NCBI GenBank assembly: GCA_001898935.1
Contig: MKVT01000029.1
Span: forward strand, 1 to 64,000
Reading direction: 5' to 3'
Length of the DNA stretch: 64,000 nucleotides
Origin: Paludibacter sp. 47-17
GTDB lineage: Bacteria; Bacteroidota; Bacteroidia; Bacteroidales; Paludibacteraceae
Shown here in pieces: positions 47,127 to 55,464 of the stretch. Each line of letters opens with the position of its first letter. Position 1 is the first letter of the stretch. A model generated the notes under the pieces. It saw only the letters and a program-made list of their open reading frames with translations, had not been told where the DNA came from and did not search any database. The translations under genes and the position numbers were made by a program.

Positions 47127-47161
47127 TTTGGTCGTTTTTTGCGAAAAAAATCGTAATTTTG
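47127..47161 (+). promoter_or_regulatory. Promoter of pheS
   Basis: TTTG (47127-47130) and TAATTTTG (47154-47161), 23 bases apart; the pheS ATG follows at 47234. Confidence 0.55.
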
Positions 47162-47233
47162 CGTGCTTAATTTGAATATACAGGTGTGGAATGCGATTGC
47201 TTTTATCGTGGCTCCTGAAAAATTGTTGTTAGT

Positions 47234-48253
47234 ATGAGAGAAAAGATACAGGCTTTAATGGCTGAGGTGGATGCCTTCAAAGCATCGAATGCGGCCGAGT
47301 TGGAAGCACTACGGGTGAAATACCTGAGTAAAAAAGGCGATATTTCGCTATTGTTCAACGACTTTCGTGAAGTTCCGAATGAACTGAAACGGGAAGTGGG
47401 CCAGTTGCTCAACGATTTGAAAACCAAGGCTCAGGACAGGATTGCTGCGCTGAAAGAAGAAATCGGTGCCGCTGGCGCCTCGAGCGAACAGCTCGACCTC
47501 ACCCGTACAGCCGAACCGGTAGCACTGGGTACCCGCCATCCCTTAACCCTTGTCAAAAACGAGATCATTGATATTTTTGCTCGTATTGGGTTTACTATTG
47601 CCGAAGGTCCGGAAATCGAGGACGACTGGCATGTGTTTGGCGCATTAAATTTTGCTCCCGAACATCCGGCGCGCGATATGCAGGATACGTTCTTCATTGA
47701 ACAAAATCCCGATGTGGTGCTTCGTACGCATACTTCGTCGGTTCAGTCGCGCATCATGTCGGTTCAGAAACCTCCGATCCGCATGCTTTTTCCCGGGCGT
47801 GTATACCGCAACGAAGCCATTTCGTACCGGGCGCACTGCTTTTTTCATCAGGTGGAAGGACTTTATATCGACAAAGATGTTTCGTTTGCCGATCTGAAAC
47901 AGGCGCTTATGTATTTTGCCAAAGAAATGTTTGGCCCCTCCACACAAATCCGGCTTCGTCCGTCGTATTTTCCCTTTACCGAGCCCAGTGCCGAAATGGA
48001 TATTTCGTGTAATTTGTGCGGCGGCAAAGGGTGCCCTTTCTGCAAACATACGGGTTGGGTCGAAATCCTTGGTTGCGGGATGGTGGATCCCAATGTACTC
48101 GAAAATTGTGGCATCGATTCCAATGTATACAGTGGTTATGCTTTCGGAATGGGAGTCGAGCGTATTACCAACCTGAAGTACCAGGTAAAGGATTTACGGT
48201 TATTTTCCGAAAATGACGTTCGGTTCCTGCGTCAGTTCGAATCGGCTTATTAA
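47234..48253 (+). CDS. pheS: Phenylalanine-tRNA ligase alpha subunit
   Basis: 339 residues: N-terminal coiled coil (about 1-85) then the class II catalytic core (EGPEIEDDWHVFGALNF, RTHTSSVQSR, FHQVEGLYID, AEMDISCNLCGGKGCPFCKH, GCGMVDPNVL, GVERI). Two CxxC pairs (CNLCGGKGCPFC) suggest a zinc knuckle, seen in many bacterial PheS. It pairs with PheT, which is not in the window. Confidence 0.96.
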   Translation: MREKIQALMAEVDAFKASNAAELEALRVKYLSKKGDISLLFNDFREVPNELKREVGQLLNDLKTKAQDRIAALKEEIGAAGASSEQLDLTRTAEPVALGTRHPLTLVKNEIIDIFARIGFTIAEGPEIEDDWHVFGALNFAPEHPARDMQDTFFIEQNPDVVLRTHTSSVQSRIMSVQKPPIRMLFPGRVYRNEAISYRAHCFFHQVEGLYIDKDVSFADLKQALMYFAKEMFGPSTQIRLRPSYFPFTEPSAEMDISCNLCGGKGCPFCKHTGWVEILGCGMVDPNVLENCGIDSNVYSGYAFGMGVERITNLKYQVKDLRLFSENDVRFLRQFESAY

Positions 48254-48270
48254 TAGTCGACAAGCTTTAT

Positions 48271-48318
48271 AACCCGATGGCCCCGGATGCGTTCAAGTAT
48301 CCGGGGCCATCGGGTTTA
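48271..48318. terminator. Bidirectional terminator between pheS and pdxA
   Basis: Perfect 18-base arms aacccgatggccccggat (48271-48288) and atccggggccatcgggtt (48299-48316). The convergent position suggests it serves both pheS and the pdxA operon. Confidence 0.85.
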
Positions 48319-48335
48319 AAAACAGCAATCAGGTG

Positions 48336-49397
48336 TCAGGCAATTTTCGAGCCTCTTTTTTCTTCCACTTTAAGCGGATTGGCCGCAATTTCGGCATTTT
48401 GCTTCCGATGCCGCAGTATATCGAACGCCATGAACACGGCCTGACGGAACGATTCTTCCGAAGCTTCGTTTTTGCCCGCTAAGTCGTAGGCGGTTCCATG
48501 GGCAGGCGATGTGCGGATTACCGGTAGTCCGGCTGTAAAATTGACGCCCTGATCCATGGAAGCGGTTTTGAACGGAATTAATCCCTGGTCGTGATACATG
48601 GCTAAGATTCCATCGAAGCGATTAAAGCTGCCGGAGCCAAAGAATCCGTCGGCGGGATAGGGGCCAAAACACAGGATTCCTTCTTTTTCGGCTTCTTTCA
48701 ACGCGGCGCGTATCATTTCCTCTTCGGTGCCGATTAGTCCTTCATCGCCGGCATGAGGGTTGAGCCCCAGCACTGCAATACGGGGACGGATGATGGTGAA
48801 ATCCCGTTTTAAAGAAGCATTCAGGATCTTTATTTTTTCGATGATCAGCTCTTTAGTAAGGGTAGCTGCTATATCCTTCACCGGGATATGCCCGGTAACT
48901 ACGGCTACCCGCATTACATCATTTACCAGCAGCATCAGCGATTTCTGACCTTCGCCCAGGTGTTCTTCAAAGAATTCGGTATGGCCCGGAAAATGAAATT
49001 GCTCCGACTGGATGTTTTTTTTATTGATCGGTCCTGTCACCACAGCATCGATAAGTCCCGATTTCATATCTTCCACCACTTTTTCGAGGGCTGCAAAAGC
49101 GGCTTTCCCTGCTTCGGGAGTCGATCGGCCCAGGTCTACTTTTATATCGTCGTCGGTACAGTTGATAAGGTTGATTTTCTTGGGACCGGCTTCCTGAACT
49201 GAGTTGATGATGTTGAGATTTACGCCCTGGATATCCAGCTGTTTACGGTGGTAGGCCGCGGCCTTTGAGGAGCCGTAGATGACCGGAATGAAATCTTCGT
49301 ACACACGTGGTTCGGCAAAGGTTTTCAGGATTACTTCATACGAGATCCCGTTCATATCGCCGTGAGTTATTGCAATTACAGGCTTGTTGGCAATCAT
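48336..49397 (-). CDS. pdxA: 4-hydroxythreonine-4-phosphate dehydrogenase PdxA
   Basis: 353 residues with ITHGDMNGISYEV, the metal-binding GHTEFFEEHL, AVVTGHIPVK, GLNPHAGDEGLIGTEE and MYHDQGLIPFK. It oxidises 4-phosphohydroxy-L-threonine in vitamin B6 synthesis. It is the last gene of the six-gene minus-strand run, 14 bp after the DUF4837 gene. Confidence 0.95.
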   Translation of the reverse strand: MIANKPVIAITHGDMNGISYEVILKTFAEPRVYEDFIPVIYGSSKAAAYHRKQLDIQGVNLNIINSVQEAGPKKINLINCTDDDIKVDLGRSTPEAGKAAFAALEKVVEDMKSGLIDAVVTGPINKKNIQSEQFHFPGHTEFFEEHLGEGQKSLMLLVNDVMRVAVVTGHIPVKDIAATLTKELIIEKIKILNASLKRDFTIIRPRIAVLGLNPHAGDEGLIGTEEEMIRAALKEAEKEGILCFGPYPADGFFGSGSFNRFDGILAMYHDQGLIPFKTASMDQGVNFTAGLPVIRTSPAHGTAYDLAGKNEASEESFRQAVFMAFDILRHRKQNAEIAANPLKVEEKRGSKIA

Positions 49398-49411
49398 AAC
49401 TGTTTTTTCGT

Positions 49412-50446
49412 TTATTGTTTTTTACCGGCAACTACCGATACTTCTTTCAATGCATTTCGTTCCTGTGGAAGGCGGGTAGTGTAAATAACGGCCTCCAGCT
49501 GGCGGATATGGTTTCTTTTTTTAGATCCCGGGGCAAATACGAAACCTTCGACGGTGATCACCCTGTGATTCACTTCATCGACCCGTGTATGGCTGAAAAA
49601 AGGTCCTCCCATCGATCCCCCGTTGAACATCCTCCACAATCCGGTTAGCTCGGCACAATAGGTATCGTTGACGTTGATGGCGCGAAACCGCGGATCGTCG
49701 TGTTTGAGTTCGGTACCCATGTACGAACCTTCGAATTCGCCGGGAATATTAGCTTTCATAACCGAATCGCGGCTGGCGATAAGGAATTCTTTTGTCAGCA
49801 TTCGTTTGTCGGTATAGGGATAAGAATAAATGACCAGATCCTTGCGAATGCGGGCATGGTCGTTGGTAAGCCAATAGAAGTCGGTTGCTTTTTGCGATTT
49901 TGAAAGTTCGGTAGGCAGATCGATCTGGATGCCAAACATTTTTTCAACTTCATCCATTGTTTTTTTATTCAAATAGGATTTTCCCATGACGATACTTCGT
50001 TCCCGTTCGGTATCGAGAAAATAGTTGAGTATGCGTTGCCCGTCGGTTTTAAAAATCTGTTCCATCACGGAGTCGTTGGCAGCCTGGACGCGCACCACCG
50101 ACTGGGGAGTCGACCATGTGTTCTTTCCGAAAGCAATTTTGGGCTGTTCGAAACGGGGATTCACTTCGACCAGCAAAATATTGCGCGAAGGTTTAAACAG
50201 ATCGCTGAACTCCGAGAACTTAATTTGAGAGATGTCCATCAGAGGCTCCGATTGCGGCAGCGCAGGCATATCCTGATTGAAAAGCGCCACAACCGCACGA
50301 CCCGAAGGCGCTTTCCAGTCGTTGTCGTTCATAACGATTAAAATCTCAAAGCGCGTGCCGGTAGCCGAAGGCAGTACCACACCTCCCTGTCCGCACGATA
50401 GGAGTAGCGGAACGAGAAAAAGAGGAAAAAAAATCTTTTTAGCCAT
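49412..50446 (-). CDS. DUF4837 family lipoprotein
   Basis: 344 residues with lipobox (MAKKIFFPLFLVPLLLSCG, Cys18). The body, containing ILIVMNDNDWKAPSGRAVVA and RPNILL-like PSRNILLVEVNPRF, fits DUF4837, a Bacteroidales family of unknown function. It is in tight synteny with pdxA, 7 bp after the amidase-like gene. Confidence 0.85.
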   Translation of the reverse strand: MAKKIFFPLFLVPLLLSCGQGGVVLPSATGTRFEILIVMNDNDWKAPSGRAVVALFNQDMPALPQSEPLMDISQIKFSEFSDLFKPSRNILLVEVNPRFEQPKIAFGKNTWSTPQSVVRVQAANDSVMEQIFKTDGQRILNYFLDTERERSIVMGKSYLNKKTMDEVEKMFGIQIDLPTELSKSQKATDFYWLTNDHARIRKDLVIYSYPYTDKRMLTKEFLIASRDSVMKANIPGEFEGSYMGTELKHDDPRFRAINVNDTYCAELTGLWRMFNGGSMGGPFFSHTRVDEVNHRVITVEGFVFAPGSKKRNHIRQLEAVIYTTRLPQERNALKEVSVVAGKKQ

Positions 50447-50453
50447 GGTATAC

Positions 50454-53402
50454 TTATTTTTTAAACATGTATTGTAAAAACCGTTGCATCAGTTTATCGC
50501 GCTGTTCGGTATCGGTTATCGTTTCAAAAGGAAAACCCATGACAATAATTTTACCACCCGTATGCGAAACAATAATCGCAGCCTGTTCGCCACCGTTGTA
50601 CCATCCTGCTTCCCAGGCTTTCCGATCGGCAGGTTCGAGCACATCCACTTCTTCGGCAAAATAACTGCTTTCGTTGGCACTGATATGATATTCGAGCCGT
50701 CCTTGCAGCTTTAGTCCTGTATGAGCAGCGCTTTCGTAACGAACCGTGCCGAATTTCCGGTGTTCCGAACCGGCTGGTTTTGCATGCAGCACTTCTTCCA
50801 GAAACAACTTGCCTCCCGGGTCGTCGTACATATCGCTAACTATATATGCACCGCTTACCAGCAGGTTTCCGCCGCGTTGGGTATACTCCCTCAGCTTGGA
50901 TTGCAAATCTAATGGAAAAGTTTGAAAGTCCGGCGATTTTTTTACATTTCCTAATAATGTTTGTTTTTGTTTGCCGCCAATAAAATCCACTGCTTTATAG
51001 CTGAGTAACGAAATATCGCCTGCTCCAACCGCATCGGCACCGGTCGACACGAAGGAATATCCGGCTTCGCGAACCGACTGTCCGTGCAAAGCCGGATAAT
51101 CGAAGGTGTTTCCTTTTACGACTCTGCCGTCGTGGGTGCGTTCGCTGGCTCCGAAACCAGGATTGTTCTGGGTTTTATACACCGAATTGATCGAAAAATT
51201 ATGCTGACGGCCGGTAAAACTCAAATCGTACTGATAAGGCACGCCGGCATCCCGATCGTTGAGAAATCCGGCCATAGTGCCCAACCGGAAATTTTCGGGA
51301 CCGCTTACACGGGTGAACCCATTTACGATAAGCACCTCTCCTTTTTCGAAATGCTCCCGGTAGACCGATAAAATCTCGGAAGGAAAGCTTTCGCCTCCGC
51401 TGTTGATGGCCGTAACTTTAAAACTGTATAAGGTGCCCGGTTGAACAGGCACAATAATACTATCGGCCTGCACCAGAACGCCATTGTTGAATCCTCCGTT
51501 TTCGGTGCGTGTATATACTTTGTAGGCAACCGGCTGAGCAGTTTCTTCGAGCGGATCGACAGTGGCTTTCCATTTCAGCAGCACTTTGTTCCGGCCGACA
51601 AACCGGGAGCTGAAGCGTTGCACCGGCAGTGGCTGTACCACATAGGGCTGGTTGTACGTAGCCGAGAAATGTTTCAGCATGCCTTTGTAGATGGCCCGGC
51701 TCACCGTGAATCGAAAGCGGGGGTCGAGGGCGTATTTCATGTCCTCGAAATTCTGGTGCGAAAGCAATTCGAGCAACATGGTGGGTACGTCGGGGACGCG
51801 GGATTCGCTGTACGAACGGTTCCAGATGCCACGCCGCGTCCAGTCGCTCCGGAACGTTTGCTGTATGTCGGTTACAATTTCAGTCTGAATCAGATCGACC
51901 ATGTCGCGGGCCGCCCATCGCGAAATGCCGTTCCGGTACAGGGTATCGCCCTGGTTGTTGTTAACGGTACAAATACCCAGGGTTCCCAGGATGGAATCGT
52001 TGGGACGGATGCCGGCATCGGTATGGAATGCAAAAGCAAGATCGACAGGCACTCCGAGCCCTTCGCGCAGGTAATTGACCCAATAGCCCCGCGATTGAAA
52101 ATCGTCGGAATAGTGATTGGTGTTCCGGGTGCGGCTGTACACCGAGTCGGGAGCTCCCGACCACTGAAGCCAGTACCGGGCGCCTTCGGCAAAACGCGGA
52201 TACCCGCTCACGGCAGGAACCTGTTTGCCTTCCGAAAACCGGAAAGGCCTGATACCCGTAATGCTACCCATTCCGCCTCCAATTTTCACAGCATCGGCCG
52301 TTACCAGTCGACCCGCTTTCGTACTATAATTGGTGAGCACCACTTTACCCTGTGTTTTGCGGCCTTTGTGAAACCGGAAATGCCCCAGGTACAGCCAGGT
52401 TTTGCCATTTACTCTTTGATTTACCGAGAAACGGGTGCTCCCTCCGGCATGGTGAATGGTATAGCGGGCATCTTCGGTACTGTTGGGCAGCGAACGATAC
52501 GAAATATATACCGCATATTCGCCGTCTTCGGGAATATCCGGCGTCCATTCCACCCGGCTTGTTTCGTACGGATCGGAAAGCGTGGTGTTTACGACATACG
52601 TACCCGAATCGAAGGGATTCTCGGCAAAGGCATACCACGACTTATAGTTCGAAAATCCCGGAGTAGCCTGCTTCCACGAATACCGGTCGTTGTATTCACG
52701 GTATCGCGAACTTCCGGGCACATCGTTGTCGATAATCACTTCCCGGGGGTTGATGTCGCGCTCTCTGGGGATATATACCTGAGCCCCGGCATTTTCGAGC
52801 ATCGGAGCCAGATAGGGAAGTACAAACGAGCTTGTCAGTAAATCCTCGACGGTTTGAAACAGATTGGGACGTTGCCAGCCCCACACCGTATCGTTGTTCA
52901 GGTTGTGTAAACCATGACTGTTCCAGATGGCAATATTCCGGTTGTGCAGTCCGTGTTGAATGGCGAACTGCCGGTCGAGCGGCGTTACTACGGGCACCGG
53001 CAACGAAGGCTGTGCATAGAACCGCATACTGTCCGGGCGGGAACGTAAATAATTGGGAATTAAACTCCGGATGTCTCTGTCGTAGGCCGTGGCAACGATT
53101 TCGTAGCCGGGATACGAGGCTGCCAGATGGCGATTCAGCAGTGCATAAATTTGCCGCACATTTTCGGGTCGGAACGGGATATGCCCGAAATCGTCGTTGG
53201 CGGTAACCACTACTTTTTTAGCGAGCTTGTCGGGTAGGATCCGTACGCGCCGTATGGTGTCTGAAAACATGTATCGACGTGCAATGACGGTAATCGAATC
53301 GCCGAGCCTTTTTTCGAGCGAAGGTGTTTTGGAACGCTGTGCCGAAGCGGGCGCCTGAAGTACGATGAGTACAATGAATACTACTATGTTAGCTGCTTTC
53401 AT
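50454..53402 (-). CDS. Large amidase_3-like protein with inserted golvesin-type domain and FN3
   Basis: 982 residues from the ATG at 53402 (MKAANIVVFIVL) with a signal peptide to about 21. Zinc-amidase motifs are split: WNSHGLHN (His163) lies before, and LAFAFHTDAG (His460) with LLELLSHQN (Glu545) after, a golvesin/Xly CBD-like beta-sandwich at about 245-380 (YAVYISYRSLPNSTEDARYT). A fibronectin-III domain (about 615-700) and a long C-terminal ThuA/GATase-like alpha/beta region follow. Often labelled xanthan lyase in databases, but the residues point to an N-acetylmuramoyl-L-alanine amidase. It acts in the periplasm or at the surface. Confidence 0.75.
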   Translation of the reverse strand: MKAANIVVFIVLIVLQAPASAQRSKTPSLEKRLGDSITVIARRYMFSDTIRRVRILPDKLAKKVVVTANDDFGHIPFRPENVRQIYALLNRHLAASYPGYEIVATAYDRDIRSLIPNYLRSRPDSMRFYAQPSLPVPVVTPLDRQFAIQHGLHNRNIAIWNSHGLHNLNNDTVWGWQRPNLFQTVEDLLTSSFVLPYLAPMLENAGAQVYIPRERDINPREVIIDNDVPGSSRYREYNDRYSWKQATPGFSNYKSWYAFAENPFDSGTYVVNTTLSDPYETSRVEWTPDIPEDGEYAVYISYRSLPNSTEDARYTIHHAGGSTRFSVNQRVNGKTWLYLGHFRFHKGRKTQGKVVLTNYSTKAGRLVTADAVKIGGGMGSITGIRPFRFSEGKQVPAVSGYPRFAEGARYWLQWSGAPDSVYSRTRNTNHYSDDFQSRGYWVNYLREGLGVPVDLAFAFHTDAGIRPNDSILGTLGICTVNNNQGDTLYRNGISRWAARDMVDLIQTEIVTDIQQTFRSDWTRRGIWNRSYSESRVPDVPTMLLELLSHQNFEDMKYALDPRFRFTVSRAIYKGMLKHFSATYNQPYVVQPLPVQRFSSRFVGRNKVLLKWKATVDPLEETAQPVAYKVYTRTENGGFNNGVLVQADSIIVPVQPGTLYSFKVTAINSGGESFPSEILSVYREHFEKGEVLIVNGFTRVSGPENFRLGTMAGFLNDRDAGVPYQYDLSFTGRQHNFSINSVYKTQNNPGFGASERTHDGRVVKGNTFDYPALHGQSVREAGYSFVSTGADAVGAGDISLLSYKAVDFIGGKQKQTLLGNVKKSPDFQTFPLDLQSKLREYTQRGGNLLVSGAYIVSDMYDDPGGKLFLEEVLHAKPAGSEHRKFGTVRYESAAHTGLKLQGRLEYHISANESSYFAEEVDVLEPADRKAWEAGWYNGGEQAAIIVSHTGGKIIVMGFPFETITDTEQRDKLMQRFLQYMFKK

Positions 53403-53412
53403 AGGGCCGGCA

Positions 53413-53967
53413 TTAAAAAGTAAGACCATAGGGAATCAGCCGCTTCCGGATACCTTCCCAATCGGTGTTCCAGGGATCGGTTTTGCGATGGGGTGCAATA
53501 TCGCTATGCCTCACCAGGTGACGGATGGGATAGCGCGCCGAAAGGCCGGCGATAAGCTCGGTGAGCGCTTGGTACTGCAGTTCGGTGGGTTGATCGGTCG
53601 TGTCGTTCATCAGTTCAATCCCGATCGACCGGGAATTGATATTGCCGGTGCCATCGGGGAGGGCGCTTCGCCCTGCATGTTTGGCGATGTCGGAGTCGCG
53701 CACCAGTTGGAAAATGGTGCCCTGCCGGTCGATGAGGTAGTGGGCCGCAACGCGGTAACGTTGGAATTGTTTCAGAATTGCACTCAGGTGGTACTTGTCG
53801 CCCCCCGAAGCATTGTAAGTCGAATGAATCACCAGCACATCGATGGTTCGCTTGCCGGACGCGTAGAACCCCGACTGAACCCATTTCGGCACAATATTCT
53901 GTGCTTCCGGATCCGCTCCTAAGCCACTCACCATCAATACACCCAACAACAAAAATACCTTCTTCAT
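53413..53967 (-). CDS. N-acetylmuramoyl-L-alanine amidase, amidase_2 type
   Basis: 184 residues from the ATG at 53967 (MKKVFLLLGVLMV) with a signal peptide. The T7-lysozyme/PGRP fold is seen in VLVIHSTYN (zinc His48), AHYLIDRQGTIFQLV, HAGRSALPD, and RHSDIAPHRKTDPW (His154, Asp164). It cuts the amide between MurNAc and the peptide in the periplasm. It lies 11 bp before the large amidase gene, so two amidases of different folds are adjacent. Confidence 0.92.
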   Translation of the reverse strand: MKKVFLLLGVLMVSGLGADPEAQNIVPKWVQSGFYASGKRTIDVLVIHSTYNASGGDKYHLSAILKQFQRYRVAAHYLIDRQGTIFQLVRDSDIAKHAGRSALPDGTGNINSRSIGIELMNDTTDQPTELQYQALTELIAGLSARYPIRHLVRHSDIAPHRKTDPWNTDWEGIRKRLIPYGLTF

Positions 53968-53981
53968 CCGCCTTTCCACCA

Positions 53982-54422
53982 TCAAAAAATCATACCGTGA
54001 ACATACATCCATACTATATAGCGGACAAATTTACCTAAAAGCATCGAAATAGCAACTATCCAGAGACGACATCTGAAAAAACCCGAGGCCACTGCAATGG
54101 CATCGCCCACCCCGGGTAAAAAAGAGAAAAAGGCAAACCAATCGCCGTACTTATGTAAGATAGCTGTGAATTTATCGAGCTTCTCGCGGCTGACTTTTAA
54201 GTATTTCTCGATCCATTCGAGTTTACCCAGTAAGCCGATGTAGTAACAGGTCATTCCTCCCAACCAGTTTCCCAACGTAGCTACCGCCACCAATTTCCAG
54301 GGATCGAGGCCTCCCATCATCATTCCCGAGAATACGACTTCGGAACTAAACGGCACTACCGTAGCCGCCAGGAACGAGGCGATGAATAATCCGAGGTAAC
54401 CTAATCCTGCTAAACCGCTCAT
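53982..54422 (-). CDS. YqaA/DedA-family (VTT domain) membrane protein
   Basis: 146 residues with membrane helices and the VTT pattern (VPFSSEVVFSGMM, GNWLGGMTCYYIG, FFSFLPGVGDAIAVASGFF). The family relates to DedA/YqaA proteins that affect membrane lipid homeostasis. Its ATG comes directly after the stop of the DUF6427 gene (stop 54423-54425, start 54422), so they are cotranslated. Confidence 0.9.
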   Translation of the reverse strand: MSGLAGLGYLGLFIASFLAATVVPFSSEVVFSGMMMGGLDPWKLVAVATLGNWLGGMTCYYIGLLGKLEWIEKYLKVSREKLDKFTAILHKYGDWFAFFSFLPGVGDAIAVASGFFRCRLWIVAISMLLGKFVRYIVWMYVHGMIF

Positions 54423-55403
54423 TTATTGTAATATTTGAATGTATTGGACGATTAAAAAAACGATGTTCAGGAGAAAGAAGAGTATAAAAATCACGGAGTA
54501 TACCATGGACCGGCGTAAACTCAACGGATGGGCAATAAGCACCGCCATCAGAAAGGCGAGTATGGGAAGAAACAGATGGGCCGATGTACCATAAATAACA
54601 GCTGCAATCAGTGTATAAAAGGTGGTGACTACCAGTACATGGATGTATTTCCGGGTTTGAATCGAATCTTCCAATAGCCGGCTGTAAAGACCGATGAGAG
54701 CGACGATTCCCATGGCAGCCATTGCAGCGGCATATACCAAAAAAGTCCAGTGAAGCTGTGGAATACCGGTGACGAAGATGGTTTTTTCAATAAACAGAGC
54801 CGAGAATTCTGTTTCCACTCCCCGGAACCAATACCAGGCATTATAAAAAATCCAGGGGGTTGCGATGCCTGTGATGCCGGCCAGCCATACCCTGAGCGAA
54901 AGAGCGTTCGTTATGATCATTCCGATCCATACCATGGGGATAAGGAGAAGAAACAAGGGATTGAAAAGCGATACCGCCGCTATAACAAGGCTGCTCAGGA
55001 AAGCGGCCTCCACAGCCTTCCGGTTGCGGTACATTCCGAAAAGCAATTCGAGGCTGAGCAAGAATACGGTTAGAAAGAAATGCGGGAGGACGTCGGTACG
55101 CAGGCCCGTCCATACTACCGTAAAAGTAAGGTAAAACAATACGGGCAAAAAGCTTTTTATCCGAATAATAGCGAAATGCAGAACAAACCGCCGGAGTAAA
55201 ACGGAGTTGGTGGCTATCAAAGCAAGCAGTGCGGAAATATGATAGGCGATTGGCCATTGGGTATCGCGCAGGTTGGTGAATGACTCGTCGAATTCGGGTA
55301 GCAAAACCACATTCGAGGTCCAAATGCCCAGGTACCCCACGAGCATCAGGAGCAAGGTGGCAATTCCGGGTTTGATAAACGGAGATAGCGAAAACGCTTT
55401 CAT
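54423..55403 (-). CDS. DUF6427-like multi-spanning membrane protein
   Basis: 326 residues with eight or more hydrophobic helices (about 14-32, 50-70, 85-110, 115-135, 140-165, 170-190, 215-245, 260-325). It fits the DUF6427 group known from Bacteroidota, whose function is unknown. It is the first gene of the six-gene run leading to pdxA. Confidence 0.8.
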   Translation of the reverse strand: MKAFSLSPFIKPGIATLLLMLVGYLGIWTSNVVLLPEFDESFTNLRDTQWPIAYHISALLALIATNSVLLRRFVLHFAIIRIKSFLPVLFYLTFTVVWTGLRTDVLPHFFLTVFLLSLELLFGMYRNRKAVEAAFLSSLVIAAVSLFNPLFLLLIPMVWIGMIITNALSLRVWLAGITGIATPWIFYNAWYWFRGVETEFSALFIEKTIFVTGIPQLHWTFLVYAAAMAAMGIVALIGLYSRLLEDSIQTRKYIHVLVVTTFYTLIAAVIYGTSAHLFLPILAFLMAVLIAHPLSLRRSMVYSVIFILFFLLNIVFLIVQYIQILQ

Positions 55404-55423
55404 ACGATACTAAAAATAAAAAA

Positions 55424-55460
55424 AGAAGTGCGGATGGGCGTATCCGCACTTCTGGAAGCT
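55424..55460 (-). terminator. Terminator after the M3 peptidase gene
   Basis: Perfect 12-base arms agaagtgcggat (55424-55435) and atccgcacttct (55442-55453); the minus strand then has a T-run (CTTCTTTTTTTATTTT). Confidence 0.92.
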
Positions 55461-55464
55461 GTTG

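Noticed and set aside
51441-52841. 466-residue open frame antisense to the large amidase-like gene
   Set aside because: Same reason; the minus-strand protein has a signal peptide and recognisable domains, the plus-strand frame has none.
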